The notes: generated by a model not told the origin, from the letters alone. A stretch of 64,000 bases of DNA from Holothuria scabra (GCA_037179385.1 CM074188.1:25685318-25749317); one strand, 5' to 3'; numbered from the stretch's first letter, positions 23,201 to 36,399 are shown. Numbers and translations are program-made.

Positions 23201-23394
23201 CAACTTTCTTGCAAAATATCGGGATATACTTGAGCAAGTCCAAACTTTCACACAAAACCAAAGCAGACGGCCATCTTGTATATGAAGTCCGTGAGTAATA
23301 TGCTCTGCTGATGTGTGGTGTACATTACAGTAAAGTGGTGTTTTGAGTTAAGTGATATAACGTTTGAAGCTCTGTGTTTGAACCTCCGTTTGAG
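20260..23394. other. Non-coding, no gene seen
   Basis: About 3.1 kb. A 16-base A run lies at 20725-20740. No conserved domain appears in any frame. Confidence 0.5.
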
Positions 23395-23700
23395 TATGGT
23401 CAATTGGTGCTAAGTATGGTCACATTATTACGGTCACATTTTGAAGGGTGGTCAGGCGATGTTTGAGAATGGTCAAGAAATGCTTTAAAAGGTCCATGCT
23501 CTATGCATGCCGAAGGTCAGTTTTGTGTTTTAGTATGGTCACGTAAACTTTGGATAGTAATGTTTTAGTACGGTTAGATGATACTTACTAAATAACAGGT
23601 TGGATGATGCATGAGAAAGGACAGGCTAGTGATGAAGTACAGTCAGACGGATTTTTGGTATGTTCAGGTGATGTTCGAATATGGTCTATTGATGTTTCTC
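23395..23700. repeat. Degenerate minisatellite, ATGGTCA motif
   Basis: The phrase AGTATGGTCA with variants (AGAATGGTCA, GTGGTCA, GTACGGTTA, AATATGGTC) alternates with GATGTTTGAG-like words roughly every 20-35 bp across 300 bp. It looks like an old tandem array. Confidence 0.6.
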
Positions 23701-25909
23701 GTTTCAACAAGAATTAGATTTTCGTATTCACCATTCTTCGTAGACGGCCTCAAGAAGGAAACGCTGTAGTAATACACTCATTATAATAATTCAAAATTAT
23801 CTGTCCGTCGACGCACACACAATTAACTATTCAATTATGTTTTTCTTATTCATATATGAAATTATTTAGCCATCATAACTACAACCTGTCACAAAAACCA
23901 TACATCAAATGTTTGTCTTTCTAACCAGTAATGTTTTGAAGTAAGCCTTTTCATTTTTAAGACTTTGCTATGCAATTCTTTCGACGGATTGAAAAGTTCC
24001 CAAGGATTTATTCCCAAATAAAAAAATGAAACAGAAACCATGTTCCGAGAAGCGAAACAAGCCTGTAGTGGAAGAAAATGGCCTAGAGAACTTAAAAAAA
24101 CTTGATAAAGGAGGCATGGTTCCCATCAAATCTACTTGACATTCAACTTACTGATGTATCACTCTCGCGTTTAGTCACGGCTTCATTTGTTCCATATCAG
24201 TGGTCGAAAATAATTGCTTTCTTACGGACACGCGATTTTAAAGAAAGGTGTCTCATGTTGCGGCGCCTTGTTATGTCTTGGAGGCCTAAAAATAATTTAA
24301 GAAAAATTTCCCTCAGACAAGTTTGCCATTATGGGCATTGCAGTGTTCGATAAGAGTCTGCAGTCCACAAAATCTGTACCTGTTCTATTTTTAAAGAAAT
24401 GTGGGCATGTCGAAGGTGTAGTTTGATACCTTTAAGCAAAGCAATTTGTACTCTCTTGAAATCTTCTCTACTCTTTAAAAAGAAATATGTTTTTAAGTGT
24501 TTTTGTCAAACCTTCTTTATTTTTTAAAATAAATGAAAGCAAAACAAAAGAGATTCCAAGGTTTATATGTTAGATAGTCATTTTTGAACAACAAGTGCTC
24601 GTGTGCGTGGGGAGGGGGACTTAGGCATGGGAACGTGTGGATCCAGGACTTACCATCAGGGGGTGAGTTCAGATCAGTTGTGAGATGAAAAAATAAAGGA
24701 GGTTGAATGCCAGCAGGTCTATCTAGGCGGAGCGCCGCCATTAGTTGGCGCGAAACATGCAAGAAAATTTCAATTTTGTAAACCCTCCAGTTGACAAGTT
24801 ACAATTGTCACTAACCTTTAAAAGTATATTGCACTGATGTTTATAAGATGATTTAGTATGATTGAGCGATGAACACAATCCCAGTGGTTCTAGATGTTAC
24901 TTTCAATTTTGAGGGTATAGTTCTGGGAGATCAGGTAAACACGTTCTAAAGGAGGGTATTTACATTTTTGTAAACACTCAGTTAAATGGCACACAGTGAA
25001 GGGTGTAAAAACTTTGATGGGACAGGACCAACCGAAAAAGTCTGATGGATGTGTGATCGGAATGGCTGGCAACGACACAGGAATAATCTATTCCTTTAAG
25101 TCCATATGGACATACGATTTAGGGCACTGGAGAGCACTCTGCATAGGTACAGTCTGTTTCATAAATGAAGTAATTTTCTTAAAATCTTAGACACATTTTT
25201 GGTAAGCTTAAAAATCACTGGACACGTTAAGATGCTATAGCTAAAATAGAATTGGTACATTTACCTGATTGACTGAAGAGGAATTAAGGTGGTAATGATA
25301 AACAGTAAGGTGGACTTTAGTTGAGCACAGACGTGATTTGACGTCTGATGATGAGACATTTTGTCAAAAAAAAGACTATTGGGAACGTGGAATTACAGAA
25401 GAGGAATTTCAAAACAAAGAAGAAAGAGTTGGACAATATCTTTAAATCATTGCTATTTCCCACTGCGACCCCAATAATATCATCAATGTATGCCTTTCAC
25501 GGAGAATGAGTTTCATTTAGTGAAACAAGAGATCACATGTTCCTCAAAATGACTTGTTGGTTACAGAGAAATCGATTTCAGATGGTCCAAGTTTCAACAC
25601 GGGCTCCCATTTCTTTTATTCGGCGAAAATTATACCTTTTCATGTGACGACTGGTTTCTGTAGTAAAAACGGCGGTGGAAGCGGATGCTGAGATGTTCTT
25701 TAAGGTAGTGACTTATGGCTATTTAATCCACTAAGCCTTTATTTACTGGAGAATATAGAGGCATGTAATATCCATGGTGATTAAAACTCTTTCGATGAAG
25801 CTCAATACAAGAAGCTGAGGAAGTACCTTAATGGACTTAAAGGAAATACAGAGTTGACATGGTTGAAGAGGGAACACAGCGAAAACGTACCGAGTTAGTA
25901 AATTTTCTA
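23701..25909. other. Non-coding, no gene seen
   Basis: AT-rich DNA with open frames up to about 83 codons, none of a recognisable family. Confidence 0.5.
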
Positions 25910-26085
25910 GATAGTTAGATAGTTAGTTGGATAGATGAGGTTTTGCGGCTCATTTTCTAACCAATTGAGTATGGTCTGCTTTTTCCACTCGTGGCTTACT
26001 GGTTTGTTTTCCCAGTCGATTGTTTATGCTTGGCAGCAAGCACAAAGGCCAGTATGGTCCATTTTTAAGTCTTTGGTATGGCTTT
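25910..26085 (-). mobile_element. tRNA-derived SINE, copy 2 (5' truncated)
   Basis: Read on the minus strand it has TTAAAAATGGACC, TTTGTGCTTG, AAGCATAAACAATC, GGGAAAACAAACCAGTAAGC and a tail of CTAACTAT-like units (plus strand 25910-25935). The tRNA-like head is missing. Confidence 0.8.
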
Positions 26086-27622
26086 GGACTGAGCACCGCA
26101 GGACAATATGTGGTAGCAGTTCTAACTGAAAAAAATGTGTTGGAGAGGTGTGAGCAAGGGTGTAGAAAAACTCTGGCCGATGTAGCAAAGTTTTACGCTA
26201 AGGATCATTTATAAAGGCTGACATGATCCACGGCTACAACAAGGATTAGATATCGTAAATCCCTCTGAAATGTTTGGAACTCACCCCGTGGGTGAACGTC
26301 AATTTTCCTACATCGATTCCGTTATTTTCTACAAGGTTTTCGCTACAATGTTTGTGTTAATTAGAGCAAAGCGTAGGAGAGGATTGACTTAACTTATCAA
26401 GCGAGATACAATATGATAGCCTTTCGGTTGATTTAACTAAACTATTTTTTATTTGATCACATAGGCATGAATGTGTACACCGTCAAATTAGCATTGAACC
26501 TTACTTATGCGTTTCTCGTACGATGTAATTAAGTGATCGACGGTAATAAACAGTAAGTTGCTCTTGATAGGTTAGAGCTAAAATTAGACTTTGAAGGATC
26601 TCAGAAACTTGAATATTAGTTACCTCCTACTGGCAGTCTTCAGAATCCAAAAAGACAAAATGCCTTTGAATCCATACTTTAAAAGGTTGGATTTTATATG
26701 GATTAAAAGTGCTTAGGTTTCTTTTTTGCTTAAAAAGAGCAAGATCAGCATTCATAAGATTGGAAACATATTTATGGGATGAGAAACTTTCACATTTCGA
26801 GTCTTGTGTAGATTAGTTCACCTGTCGTCTTTTATCGTTTTCTATACTCGCGCACGTTTATCCACCACAATTTCAAAACTTAAGTTCTATATACTAAGAT
26901 CGAGCTTTTCAAATGTGTTTTGCCCTTTCTGAAACTGAAATGGATATTTTTCAAACTGCTTTGTAACACTGCGATACTGTTTCCCAGTTCGGGAGCTAAC
27001 CGCTTTCGGGGAAAAATTAGGTTTCCCCAGATCTGGAAAAAATTTTCTGAACGGTATGAATATTTGTGAGTTCTCATAGTGTCTTCATCACTACAGTCGT
27101 AGATTTGTTCAACAAATGTGTGTACATTATAATATGAAATAATACTTAAGACACAAAGGGCGAAACTACTGGGGACTTTCAACAACGTATTTACAAACAC
27201 AAATGCTGGCACGAAACACTTGCACACTTTTTACAGAATATCACGCACAAAACTTACGGCTCTGTCGAGTCTACAAAATAAGCTTAGGACAAAGAAGAAT
27301 ATAGCAAAATTCTCGAAATCGACGCTTTAACAACAAAAGATCACACAGCTTTTTCGTTACCCTATTATCATAGATTTTAAATATGCCTGTATATCTCTTT
27401 CCTAAGGTTGTTTTGAACGTTATCTCCGTTGAATGTGCACGGTAGGATCGCAATGCATCATAGGAAATGTTTGAAAATGGCGCCACCCATGGCAAAATAT
27501 TCCCTCGATCCGCTAAAAATTGATTTCCTCCAAAAGCAGTTTTCTCCCCAACTGTTTACATGTTTGCTTTTTCGAGTCTTCGATAACAGTACCGATAACA
27601 TAAACACTAAGTTTAGTCTGTA
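26086..27622. other. Non-coding, no gene seen
   Basis: No recognisable gene or repeat boundary. The longest open frame (about 115 codons, minus strand near 26880-27227) has no family resemblance. Confidence 0.5.
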
Positions 27623-27962
27623 CTGACGTCTGATGATAAAGCATCTGACTCTCATTTGCCAGACCAAGGGTTCGATTCTCCAACCGGTTTTTTTGACAGA
27701 CTGTAAAAATGGAACCGCCTGCCATTGTGGTAGATGAGCCCAGGCGCGTAGCCTGGATTGTGTCATAGGAGGGTTTTGGTGTCTTGGGGGCGAGGGAGGT
27801 TGGGGCACGATATGAGGGAAACGTTTAAGATAGAGAGAGAAACCGCTATTTTAGGTGTTTTTTGCATTGCAAAGTTGGGTCATGGGGGGGGGGGGCTCTA
27901 ACCCCCCAAACCCTCCACTGAAACCACTGGATGAACCGCATATGCAATGCGGTAGAGACAAT
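27623..27962 (+). mobile_element. tRNA-derived SINE, copy 3, split by a MITE
   Basis: The head has an A-box-like GTCTGATGATAAAGCATCTG and a good B box (GGGTTCGATTC). The body AAAAATGGAACCGCCTGCCA follows, up to 27732. SINE sequence resumes after 27937 as GCATATGCAATGCGGTAGAG, matching the GCATAAGCAATGGAGTAGGG of other copies. The gap is filled by a short hAT-like element. Confidence 0.75.
27741..27929 (+). mobile_element. hAT-like MITE nested in a SINE
   Basis: The 189-bp insert starts CAGGCGCGTAGCCTGG and ends AACCACTG. It is flanked by GATGAGCC (27733-27740) and GATGAACC (27930-27937), an 8-bp duplication with one change, which is the hAT length. A relative in the other orientation is at 51635-51804. 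A 12-G run lies at 27884-27895. Confidence 0.75.
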
Positions 27963-30900
27963 ATCATATCCTAAGATGTTTCATCTCCTCATTCAGTTCT
28001 GCGGAATTAGCTCTGAGTTCATCATAGATCAAAGAAATGAAACACAACAAACCAAGTTCAAATGTATTGGATAAGTGTAATGGCTGTTATCCCCAAGTGA
28101 CTTCTGCCAAGAAATGTCATCGTTTATAGTGGAATGATAAGGAGAATATGTTTTTTTTTTAAGAAATTTGCTTAACAAATATGAATAACATCTGTAGATA
28201 ATAGTTTTAAGACAGCCTGTTTATCTTACCTTTAATGAAAGTATTAATTTTATTTATAAAAATTCCAAGTTTATGCTTTTTAAATCCATTATTTAAGTAC
28301 AAACCCACAAAGTAACGTAAAAAAATTTCTTTCAGTGGCCTAATGACTAAGTGCAAATACACAGCAAAGTTGTCCGGTCTCCCGTGTGCGATTACGCAGC
28401 ATTTGTTATAACGTGGCTATTCGACCTAATCAAGAGGTAACATATGACAGTTTGAAATTACCCGAAACAGAAAAAAAACAGCCCTGCCTTCAACCTTAAT
28501 TTACACAAGATATCCAATTCCACATGGGAATAGACCACATGACAAACCAGAAATATACTTGGTCAAAACAACAACTTTATCTTTGTCACGAGTGCTTCGC
28601 ACGTTGTCATAGCGACGAATATGAAATTTCTCGTGGTGGCTGTCTCCGTCTTTCAGGTTTTGTTTGAAAACGTTCCTAATTAACGAAGCTCTACCCTAGT
28701 AGAGTCGACCATATTATTTTTTGCCGGTACGGCGGTCTATACTAATCTAGTACTTAAACTTTCAATCTCCGTTATTTTTAATCGATCGTAGGCGAGGAAT
28801 ATCGTCATAGATACGGTGACATGTATACAGAAGTTCTAATATCCCAACTATTCTGCCGTTGCCTGATTTTACAAGGGGTCATACAAATTAATGATATACT
28901 CTCCAGCTTGTCAACCAGATGGGAACCAGGTGGTGATATTAAATTTCAAGATGAAAAAACATCGTTTTTGAGATAGAAAATTTGATGATACCTACGCATG
29001 TGTTATTTTAATATTTCATGGGCAGTGTAATTAGTAACAGTTCCTTGGGGATGACAAACGTGCTTTGGTTACCATTTTTGTAGCGGTAACTTCCAGTTAG
29101 ATCTAGCAATTGCTAGATCAGATGAAACGTGCTCATAGAGTTGTCGTATGAACCTAAAAGTGCCATTTTTACCACACAATTGCATGTAAACTTTCATCAC
29201 ATAAATGTATTGCGGAACTCATTACTCTTGACATTTCGTCCATTCAGTGTTTAAATCTAACAAAGGCTGCAATTATAATGATTGTGCTGTGCACAATGAT
29301 CTTTTTTCTCAAAACGATGTATCAAAGTCTCTCCTCTGGAGTTAAGGCACTAACTCGACAAGGCTTTATGAGCGGAGGGTCACGGGCCTTTACCGGAGGC
29401 ACGGTTTCTTAATTCTCTACATCTCTGGAAGACTAGAATACACTCCAGACGTTTCAACTGGGAAACCTGGGCGCATAGCATTCTCGTGCGTGAGAGGGTG
29501 TACCCTCTACGCCATGCGAAGACGGTTCCACATTTGAACTTACCGTATCGTCGTCTGACGTGTATCGTCATCTGACGCGAGTGTAGAGCAACAGCAGTGG
29601 CCGTTTATTACTTTCTCCCTCCCGACAGAAATAGACATATGTTACACTAGCTCTGAACTAGCACAGCCTCGTATACTCACTACTCTTCTCATGCAACCAT
29701 GTGAAACCAAAAAAGACTTCATGCAGTTCAGTCACGATACATAAAAAATCTAGCTGTTATAGGTTTCACTGGCTTTTGCATGTAGACTGTTGTGATCTCT
29801 TTCATTACGCGGCGTGCGGTAGCACTATAATTAGCTGGGGAGTAACATACCCGACTAGATCTGGGTTTAGCTCTGACTGGCTTAGAAAATTTGATGACTC
29901 GTGGTGGCAACATTGTGGATCGTCCTGTCATGGCGTAGCTACGTCACTTTATGAGGGTTTGCACCTCAGGATAGTATAACTTATAAGTGAAAGCAATGCA
30001 GTACAATTCACTTTGTAAGAGATCTCCACAAGCTTAAGGAAAATGTTTCTTCAATGAAGGTTTCCTAAAACCAATTTTTACTTGAAAAAATACTGTAAGA
30101 GTTTCATGTTACGGTAACTTAAATTAATCATTTTACACCTTGGAGGTGACGTCTGGCAATTGGTTGGATCAGTAGTAGATACAACCGTGCGTAAACTATT
30201 GGAGAATATTGGAGAATAATAGCAAAAAGAAGAGTTTAGTACCAAATTTGACGTGTACTAAGGGTTGTTCATGGCCAATGAGATGTCATTATATGTACAT
30301 CTTCCAAACTGGCTGCAGAAGAAATCAAATACTTAAGACTTTTACGTTCATACTAATCGAAATGTCCGCTGGAAAAATTGATTTCGTCATCCTTCTGCTC
30401 CCGTAGCACTCAAAGAGCCTTTCAACTACCCCAGGTAGAAAAAGTTATCCTATCTATCAGGAAAGAAAATCAAAACTCCTCTAGAGAGTTCTGAAGGTTA
30501 ACACCAACGAACCTGTCACATAACTTCACTGAAATCTACCATTTGCTCTCTGTAATAGGAAGCATAATAAAAAATGTCATATGCCTTATGTTGCTTTATG
30601 TTTTTTTTCAGCAACGTTTTTATCCTGACAGTCTGTCCTATTATGGTTATTTTCCGTGATACAGTATTTAATTAACAGTTTCTCCCAACATTTATTAATC
30701 CATAAAAATAATAACTTGATCATCTAAAGAAGATGAGTACACAGACAAAAAATAAAACGGTATGGCCCTACATTCTACTCTATCAATCAATATCTTAAAA
30801 TGTAATTTATTGCAAGTCGGTTACGGCAGCCATATACAATATGTAAGCTATTTATTAACGTTTCCCAAAGTAACCACAAAGTTCAGCCTATAGCACGCAC

Positions 30901-32644
30901 ATGAGATCCTATATTAAGTGCCTTGCTTTCACAACACGTGATAAAAGTTAATGTCTTCTAATACCCAAACACTGACGTGAAACAGCCCTTCAATCTCCCG
31001 CTGTGGCTAGTTTACTTGGTGAAACAGAGTCTATAAAATGCACTCGCCAATAACGGAGTGAGGTTTGACATACATCGACCAAATTGTACCAGAACGCACT
31101 TTAAAAAGACTCACGTAATACGGTTTCCCAGTGAGCCTACTTAATCTACTGGTGGTGATGGAGAGACCGTGGAACGATATTAAACACCGAGACGGTCGCT
31201 GGAGTGTCACGTGATCAATGCGAAGTAAAACTCGGCTCATTCGCTGGTAGAACGTTTGACGAGTTGTTATAGAGCTACACATATATGACTAAGTAAAAAA
31301 CAGTTTCATCTGGCCAAGCAACTTCACTTTAATCTACACCGGGTTACGTGAAAGGCCGCTCTAATGGCTTGGTGTATAATGTTCGTTAAGAAATTTTGAG
31401 TACTGACGATGACATTAAGTTAAGAGCTCTTGTTGTGGCAGTCTGTCAACTGATACATTTCATGTATACACAAGGATCGCTGAATGAGATAGCGTCATTT
31501 GCACTTTTAAATGGATACGCGTGCATTGTGTCAGTAAAAGCGATTCCCCATTCCTACCGAGACTTGTTGGAGGTTATGGATTATATAAAATCTGGATTAT
31601 AACTAAACCTGGTGAAGAAGGAGTGTATATTTTGCTTAATCAATGTAAGTATATGTCGTATACATTTATATACTGCTGATGTTAATAACGCTTGTACGAT
31701 CTACCATTTTATTGGTTTTCCCCGAGTTCCTATCTCCAAAACTTATGTGGAAATGTGTAGAGCATACAGCTAAAATTTTAAAAGTACAGGCCTATTGATT
31801 GATATTGTACACTTTTAGTTATGCTCACACGGTAAAATATTTGAATTGCATCCTATACATGATTGGATGTGATGTCGTGCAAACCTGTTACAAACACGAA
31901 ACAACAAAGCATACAAGAGAAACCACAATAAGGCTTCTCATCACAGCATGCTGGTAAATCGACTATGTAAAACAGACAGTTGTTATTCTCCAGACCTTTC
32001 CCAATCAACGATGAGAATGACGAAATTTTTTGACATTAAAAACAATATTTCTCTTCTTCGCTAAAGTGGCTGTGTAAACATCTGATACAGTATACATTAA
32101 AGTGCTTTTAACTTATAGTCAAGGTTAATGTAACATGATGCCATGTGAACTTTTTTAAGGAAACAACATACGTTAGTCAGAAAAAAAACCCTTGACTGTG
32201 TATCATTATATAGAAACGAAGCTCTATTCACAGTTGTAGCATTACATTGGAAAACAGCTAGGTCTTTTACATTAGTTTTTATTCTGGCAAGAAACCTTTA
32301 CTTTCTTGTAATGTACATGACAAATGAATTACGTAGGCCTACTGCATGGCAGTGGGGTACTAGGTTTTCAAACCAATTCACGGGCTGTCATTTTTTTCCA
32401 AATGAGGGGAAAACATCCATTGTACTTAAAAATTTCTTCGTTGTAAGTTCATCTCAGTGGAGTCGTACTCACTCTTTACATTTTATTGTTCAGAAAATAA
32501 GAAATACTGGATTATACACTAGGCAACTCATATTGAATTATTAATTAGATGCGATTTGACGACCCCCAACACGGTGTCAGTTAGATAAATGATAAAGTTC
32601 AAATACGGTAAATACGGTTCCACTTCAAGTTTGGTTTCAAATAA
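27963..32644. other. Non-coding, no gene seen
   Basis: About 4.7 kb of AT-rich sequence without a recognisable gene. Frames of 83-92 codons near 29701 and 31031 show no domain. Confidence 0.5.
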
Positions 32645-32740
32645 GGGGCAGGTTAAAGTCCTCAGTACCCCTTTAGGCGCCTCTTACGACAGGAAGCGAA
32701 TACCGTGTATATGTTCCACAACACCAAGCCACAGGGGGAA
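32645..32740 (-). mobile_element. SINE core fragment with GTCGTAAGAGGCG motif
   Basis: On the minus strand CCTGTGGCTTGGTGTTGTGG is followed by CCTGTCGTAAGAGGCGCCTA and GGACTTTAACC. The GTCGTAAGAGGCG block is, from memory, part of a conserved core shared by SINEs of many marine invertebrates. No tRNA head was found. Confidence 0.5.
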
Positions 32741-33952
32741 CAGTATGCAATAAGGCACTGGGAAAGGACAGGTGGACCTTACCCAATGGTGCACCGGAAG
32801 TAGTTGTGGCAGAGAGTGACTTAAGTATCACCACATTCAATCGAACTCACTGCCCAAATGCAATCTGATTCCTTTCTAGGACCCATACTTCATTGTAACT
32901 CTTTGAAAAGGAACAAGAAATAACAGCTATACTAATTCGGCTTTCACAAAACAAATTACGAAAGATGCATTTTTCTGTAGACATAGCAAGGTCCATCACA
33001 ACGTTAAAGGCTACGAAAGGAGAGACTAGGTCCATTGAAGGAAAACACATGGCAGCTATTTATGATTTTACAAGAACAGATCAACAGCTTTGAAAACTAC
33101 TTGAAGCCAGCATCACCCTTTTCTCTGCTGCAAGTCCCGCAAACTTATGTGGCTATTAACTAGTAATTTGCAACCCTTGCGTAACGGCTACCATAGAATT
33201 CCTTTGTCCCATGGATTATCAATATACAGAACAAACCTAATGCCAAAAATTTGGCAATGTAGACCAATCTGTGGAATAAACGTTCAATGTGTTAATTATG
33301 CCGATAATGCTTTTGCAGTCTTTTAAATGGTTGGTTACGTCTTTACAGAAATTTAGCTTTAGTAAATGCATCATTACCAAACTTCTAGAATGATAAAAAT
33401 AAAAGAATTAATTTTCAATTATTGCGGAACAACGATCCCAAATTAGAGTGGTTATACAAACAAAAAAGTTTTTCTCGTGCAGTGGACAGTGTAATGGGTC
33501 AAAGTTTAATGTAATATGAGTGCTGTGTCATGTTGTTTAACATACATTGGATTAATTTGGATGGAATAGGATTATATTGGACTCTTTTGAAAGTAAAAAA
33601 TAATGCAAATTCATGACAAGTGGTTAAAGAGGCTAAAACACAGTTTTAAGCCTGGGATGTTTTGTTCCTAGTGATGGATTTATTTAAACAATACTATAAG
33701 TTTGTTAAAAAATCAGTACAATTTAACGATATGTTTCAAATATACATGCGAGCAGCGAATTCAGTTGCTTTGTATTTTTTGTTTGTATGTCTTTCTTTCC
33801 GTATGTATGTCTTTCTGTCTATCTGTCTACGTCCGTCTGCATTCACGTCACAACCGAAATCGACTTAAATACTTACGTACTTGGACTTATCTAAAGTACA
33901 CTCTTCAAGGATGACTTATTCGATCGACTTACACTCTGAAAATGTGCCAAAT
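32741..33952. other. Non-coding, no gene seen
   Basis: It contains a short TATG/TCTG-rich pyrimidine tetranucleotide stretch at about 33783-33839. Nothing else identifiable. Confidence 0.5.
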
Positions 33953-33996
33953 GGCAAAATAACCCATTCGCCTTTGGGCGAATGCGCTATTTTGCC
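33953..33996. other. Strong hairpin
   Basis: GGCAAAATAACCCATTCGCC pairs with GGCGAATGCGCTATTTTGCC around a TTTG loop. That gives about 18 paired positions with two mismatches. It may be the core of a small MITE; T-rich sequence follows on the plus strand. Confidence 0.7.
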
Positions 33997-34850
33997 TTTT
34001 TTATTTGCCAAACCCTCGTTTTTGCCTTAACGTTCCTACATTTTTTCAATTAGACGGGGACACGTAGTCTCAGCATGGTTAAAGTTTTATTAACCATGCA
34101 ATGTATAGGCAATTAAAGGTATACCAACCGCGTACAGGTAGTTGCAAAAACGAATTCATGGGGGGGGGGGGTTGGCTATGGAAAATATTTGCTTAGACCT
34201 ATGTTGTTTATTGTTTTCTTTTCGCCCTCACGTTTTGACGGTATAACGCGGCGTATTCCCTTCATGGGTCAATCCACCCAATGGTACCCTTCACCAGAAG
34301 CTATTGATAACCATGTCAATTAAAACTGACAAAAACGTATGGGTATCGGCGCGGGGCATGGACCGGTTCAAAGTTTTGGTTTTTTTCAACTTCGAAAAAG
34401 GTTTTGTACACATTTGGAAAAATGTGGGAAAAATTTGTATAGAATTTATTCGGCAAATGATGTAAGGCCTACAAAGTCACAATCGTATCATTGGCTTACG
34501 AAAGAAGCCCCGTAAATAACACACATCTCCATATGAATGGTTTAAATCGTGGTCCTAAAATGTTATACAACAACTTAGTGAACCGTCTGTCCGTGGTCTA
34601 TTATCTATTCAAAATGGCGTCAAGCTTACGAACGACAAATTAAGTAACGGAGAAGTGCTTATAACGATCGTTAAGAGAGCTCTTAAAATCTATATTGTGC
34701 CCGCCTACAGATATAAAAGCATTGTTCCTCTCCAGCTCATAAGCGTGTATGAATCATGTGACTTTGAAAAAACGTCATTTTAGGTTCGCCTCGTTTCTCA
34801 ACTATAGTTAGGAAAACTGCGAAAAGCCTTTTAAAACATGCAGTCAAATG
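33997..34850. other. Non-coding, no gene seen
   Basis: A 12-base G run lies at 34160-34171. No gene or repeat boundary was recognised. Confidence 0.5.
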
Positions 34851-34990
34851 GGTGCACGAGTTCGAATCTTGTCAAATATTTGCAAAGATTCGTTTCAAAA
34901 ATTACTAGACATGGTTAAAAAATGAGACTATTTGTTTCATTTATGAGTTGAATCTAGTCAAAGATTTGACAAGATTCCGGTTCGTGCACC
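34851..34990. mobile_element. Small MITE with GGTGCACGA ends
   Basis: The left end GGTGCACGAGTTCGAATCTT continues as GTCAAATATTTG. The right end, read inverted, gives GGTGCACGAACCGGAATCTT then GTCAAATCTTTG. The inverted repeats are over 30 bp with few mismatches in a 140-bp element. No obvious target-site duplication. Confidence 0.75.
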
Positions 34991-36039
34991 AGATGATTAG
35001 ATGGTATTCAAATTTGAATAAAAATGTTTCAGAGTGAAGAAATCAACACCGAGTAAGCCTATAATTTCGCCATCTGCCGTAATACAGATGAATATGTTAA
35101 ATAGATAAGATATAGTTTCATCTGCCATAGATAAACTAAGTGGGAAATTAGATCTCGCGTTCTAGCAATTGAATTAAAAACCTTGTTGAAGTTTTTAAAA
35201 ATAACGCACAGAACATTATAGTCCCTGTATGTTTTTTACTAAACTACACTTTGCCAGTAACATTTGTCTATTGACGTATTTTTTTCGAAGAGGGATCAAT
35301 GAACACTAGTTTATTTTGCTTATTTATTTCGTCTTTTTTCTACATTGAGCCTATCAACGAAACTTTTTTCATAAACGGTAAGAATAATTTACTTGTTTCT
35401 TAAGCCAAGTGAAAAGCTACGAGTGTTTTGGTCTACAATTCGGCCATGCAAAGGAAATTGGCTTGCGCAGTCTTCCTTAAAAAACGAGTCCCTTGGCTGT
35501 TGTTTTCTTTATTTTTGATAATCCAAATCTTTGCGACAGATATAGCCCAACTTTTGACCTCAAGAAAAACCCAAGGAAACCGAAAAGAAAATATTTGGAC
35601 AGAAGCGAAGTTAGTCGTCTTTAGTTTGCATGTTCGTCTCTACATTCAGTTATTACATGTAAATATTCTGGTTATTGAGTTTAAGTTGATATATTTGGCA
35701 AACTGGTTGTTTTTACTATACGGTGAAGGCTTATCTTAGCGTCAAATTATTTAAGTTTTTATATGTGTTTTCTGATTAACTCCCATTAAAACAAAAGAAA
35801 AAAAAACGGGAAAATGATTGTAAAAAACTAATCTTCAAGTAAGTGTATTGAAACCACTCACTTTGATACATAAGCACTCGTCTTCTGAAATGATAACACT
35901 AAATTTTCAGATGGTCTCGATCTCACAAATTGATTTGCCCATATACAGATATAGGGCGGGATATATCCCTTCACGGTCTAGAGTTGCAGTCAGCTAAACC
36001 ATTATAAAAACACATGTATGCTTAAGACAAATGAGAGAG
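34991..36039. other. Non-coding, no gene seen
   Basis: A 103-codon open frame at 35428-35739 with a hydrophobic N-terminal third has no family signature, and its composition resembles random AT-rich DNA. Confidence 0.5.
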
Positions 36040-36164
36040 GAAGTTTAAAATAGTTAAGACTTTCGGAGTAATGTAATACTCCTTCTTGAATGGCCACAAC
36101 CGAAGATTTAAAATAGTTAAGAATTTCGGAGAAACGTAGTGCTCCTTCTTGAATAAACATATAC
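36040..36164. repeat. Tandem duplication, 62-63 bp unit
   Basis: Two units, each opening GAAG(A)TTTAAAATAGTTAAGA and containing CTCCTTCTTGAAT, lie head to tail with about 80% identity. Confidence 0.85.
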
Positions 36165-36218
36165 GAAGTCGAATAACATGTGCGAGTTTTTTCTATACGT
36201 ATAATACATATATGCTGG

Positions 36219-36399
36219 TATAGAGGTTATGCAACTACGTTTCGTGTCTTGCTATTTTTCCATCCAGGCGTCCATTGTACAACAATTGTTACTAAGATGC
36301 TGCAGTGCGCAATTTTTGGTAACACACGAATTGCGCAGGATCAGTTCCATGCAGTATGTCAAATTTAAACGCCCTGACGTCACATGTATAATCTCTATA
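36219..36399. mobile_element. MITE, TATAGAGG family
   Basis: Left end TATAGAGGTTATGCAACTAC; right end TGACGTCACATGTATAATCT then CTATA. The inside shares a 23-bp exact match, in reverse orientation, with the copy at 56175 (positions 36258-36280 against about 56278-56300). TGACGTCA lies at 36375-36382. Confidence 0.75.

Noticed and set aside
27623..27690. Possible tRNA gene (A and B box)
   Set aside because: The boxes belong to the tRNA-derived SINE head; no cloverleaf could be closed and SINE body follows.
31396..31602. 68-codon plus-strand frame with a globular-looking composition
   Set aside because: It has no ATG at its listed 5' limit, no domain, and a length expected by chance in this base composition.
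35428..35739. 103-codon frame with hydrophobic segments
   Set aside because: AT-rich background easily gives hydrophobic frames; no signal, no homologue recognised, no ATG at its listed 5' limit.
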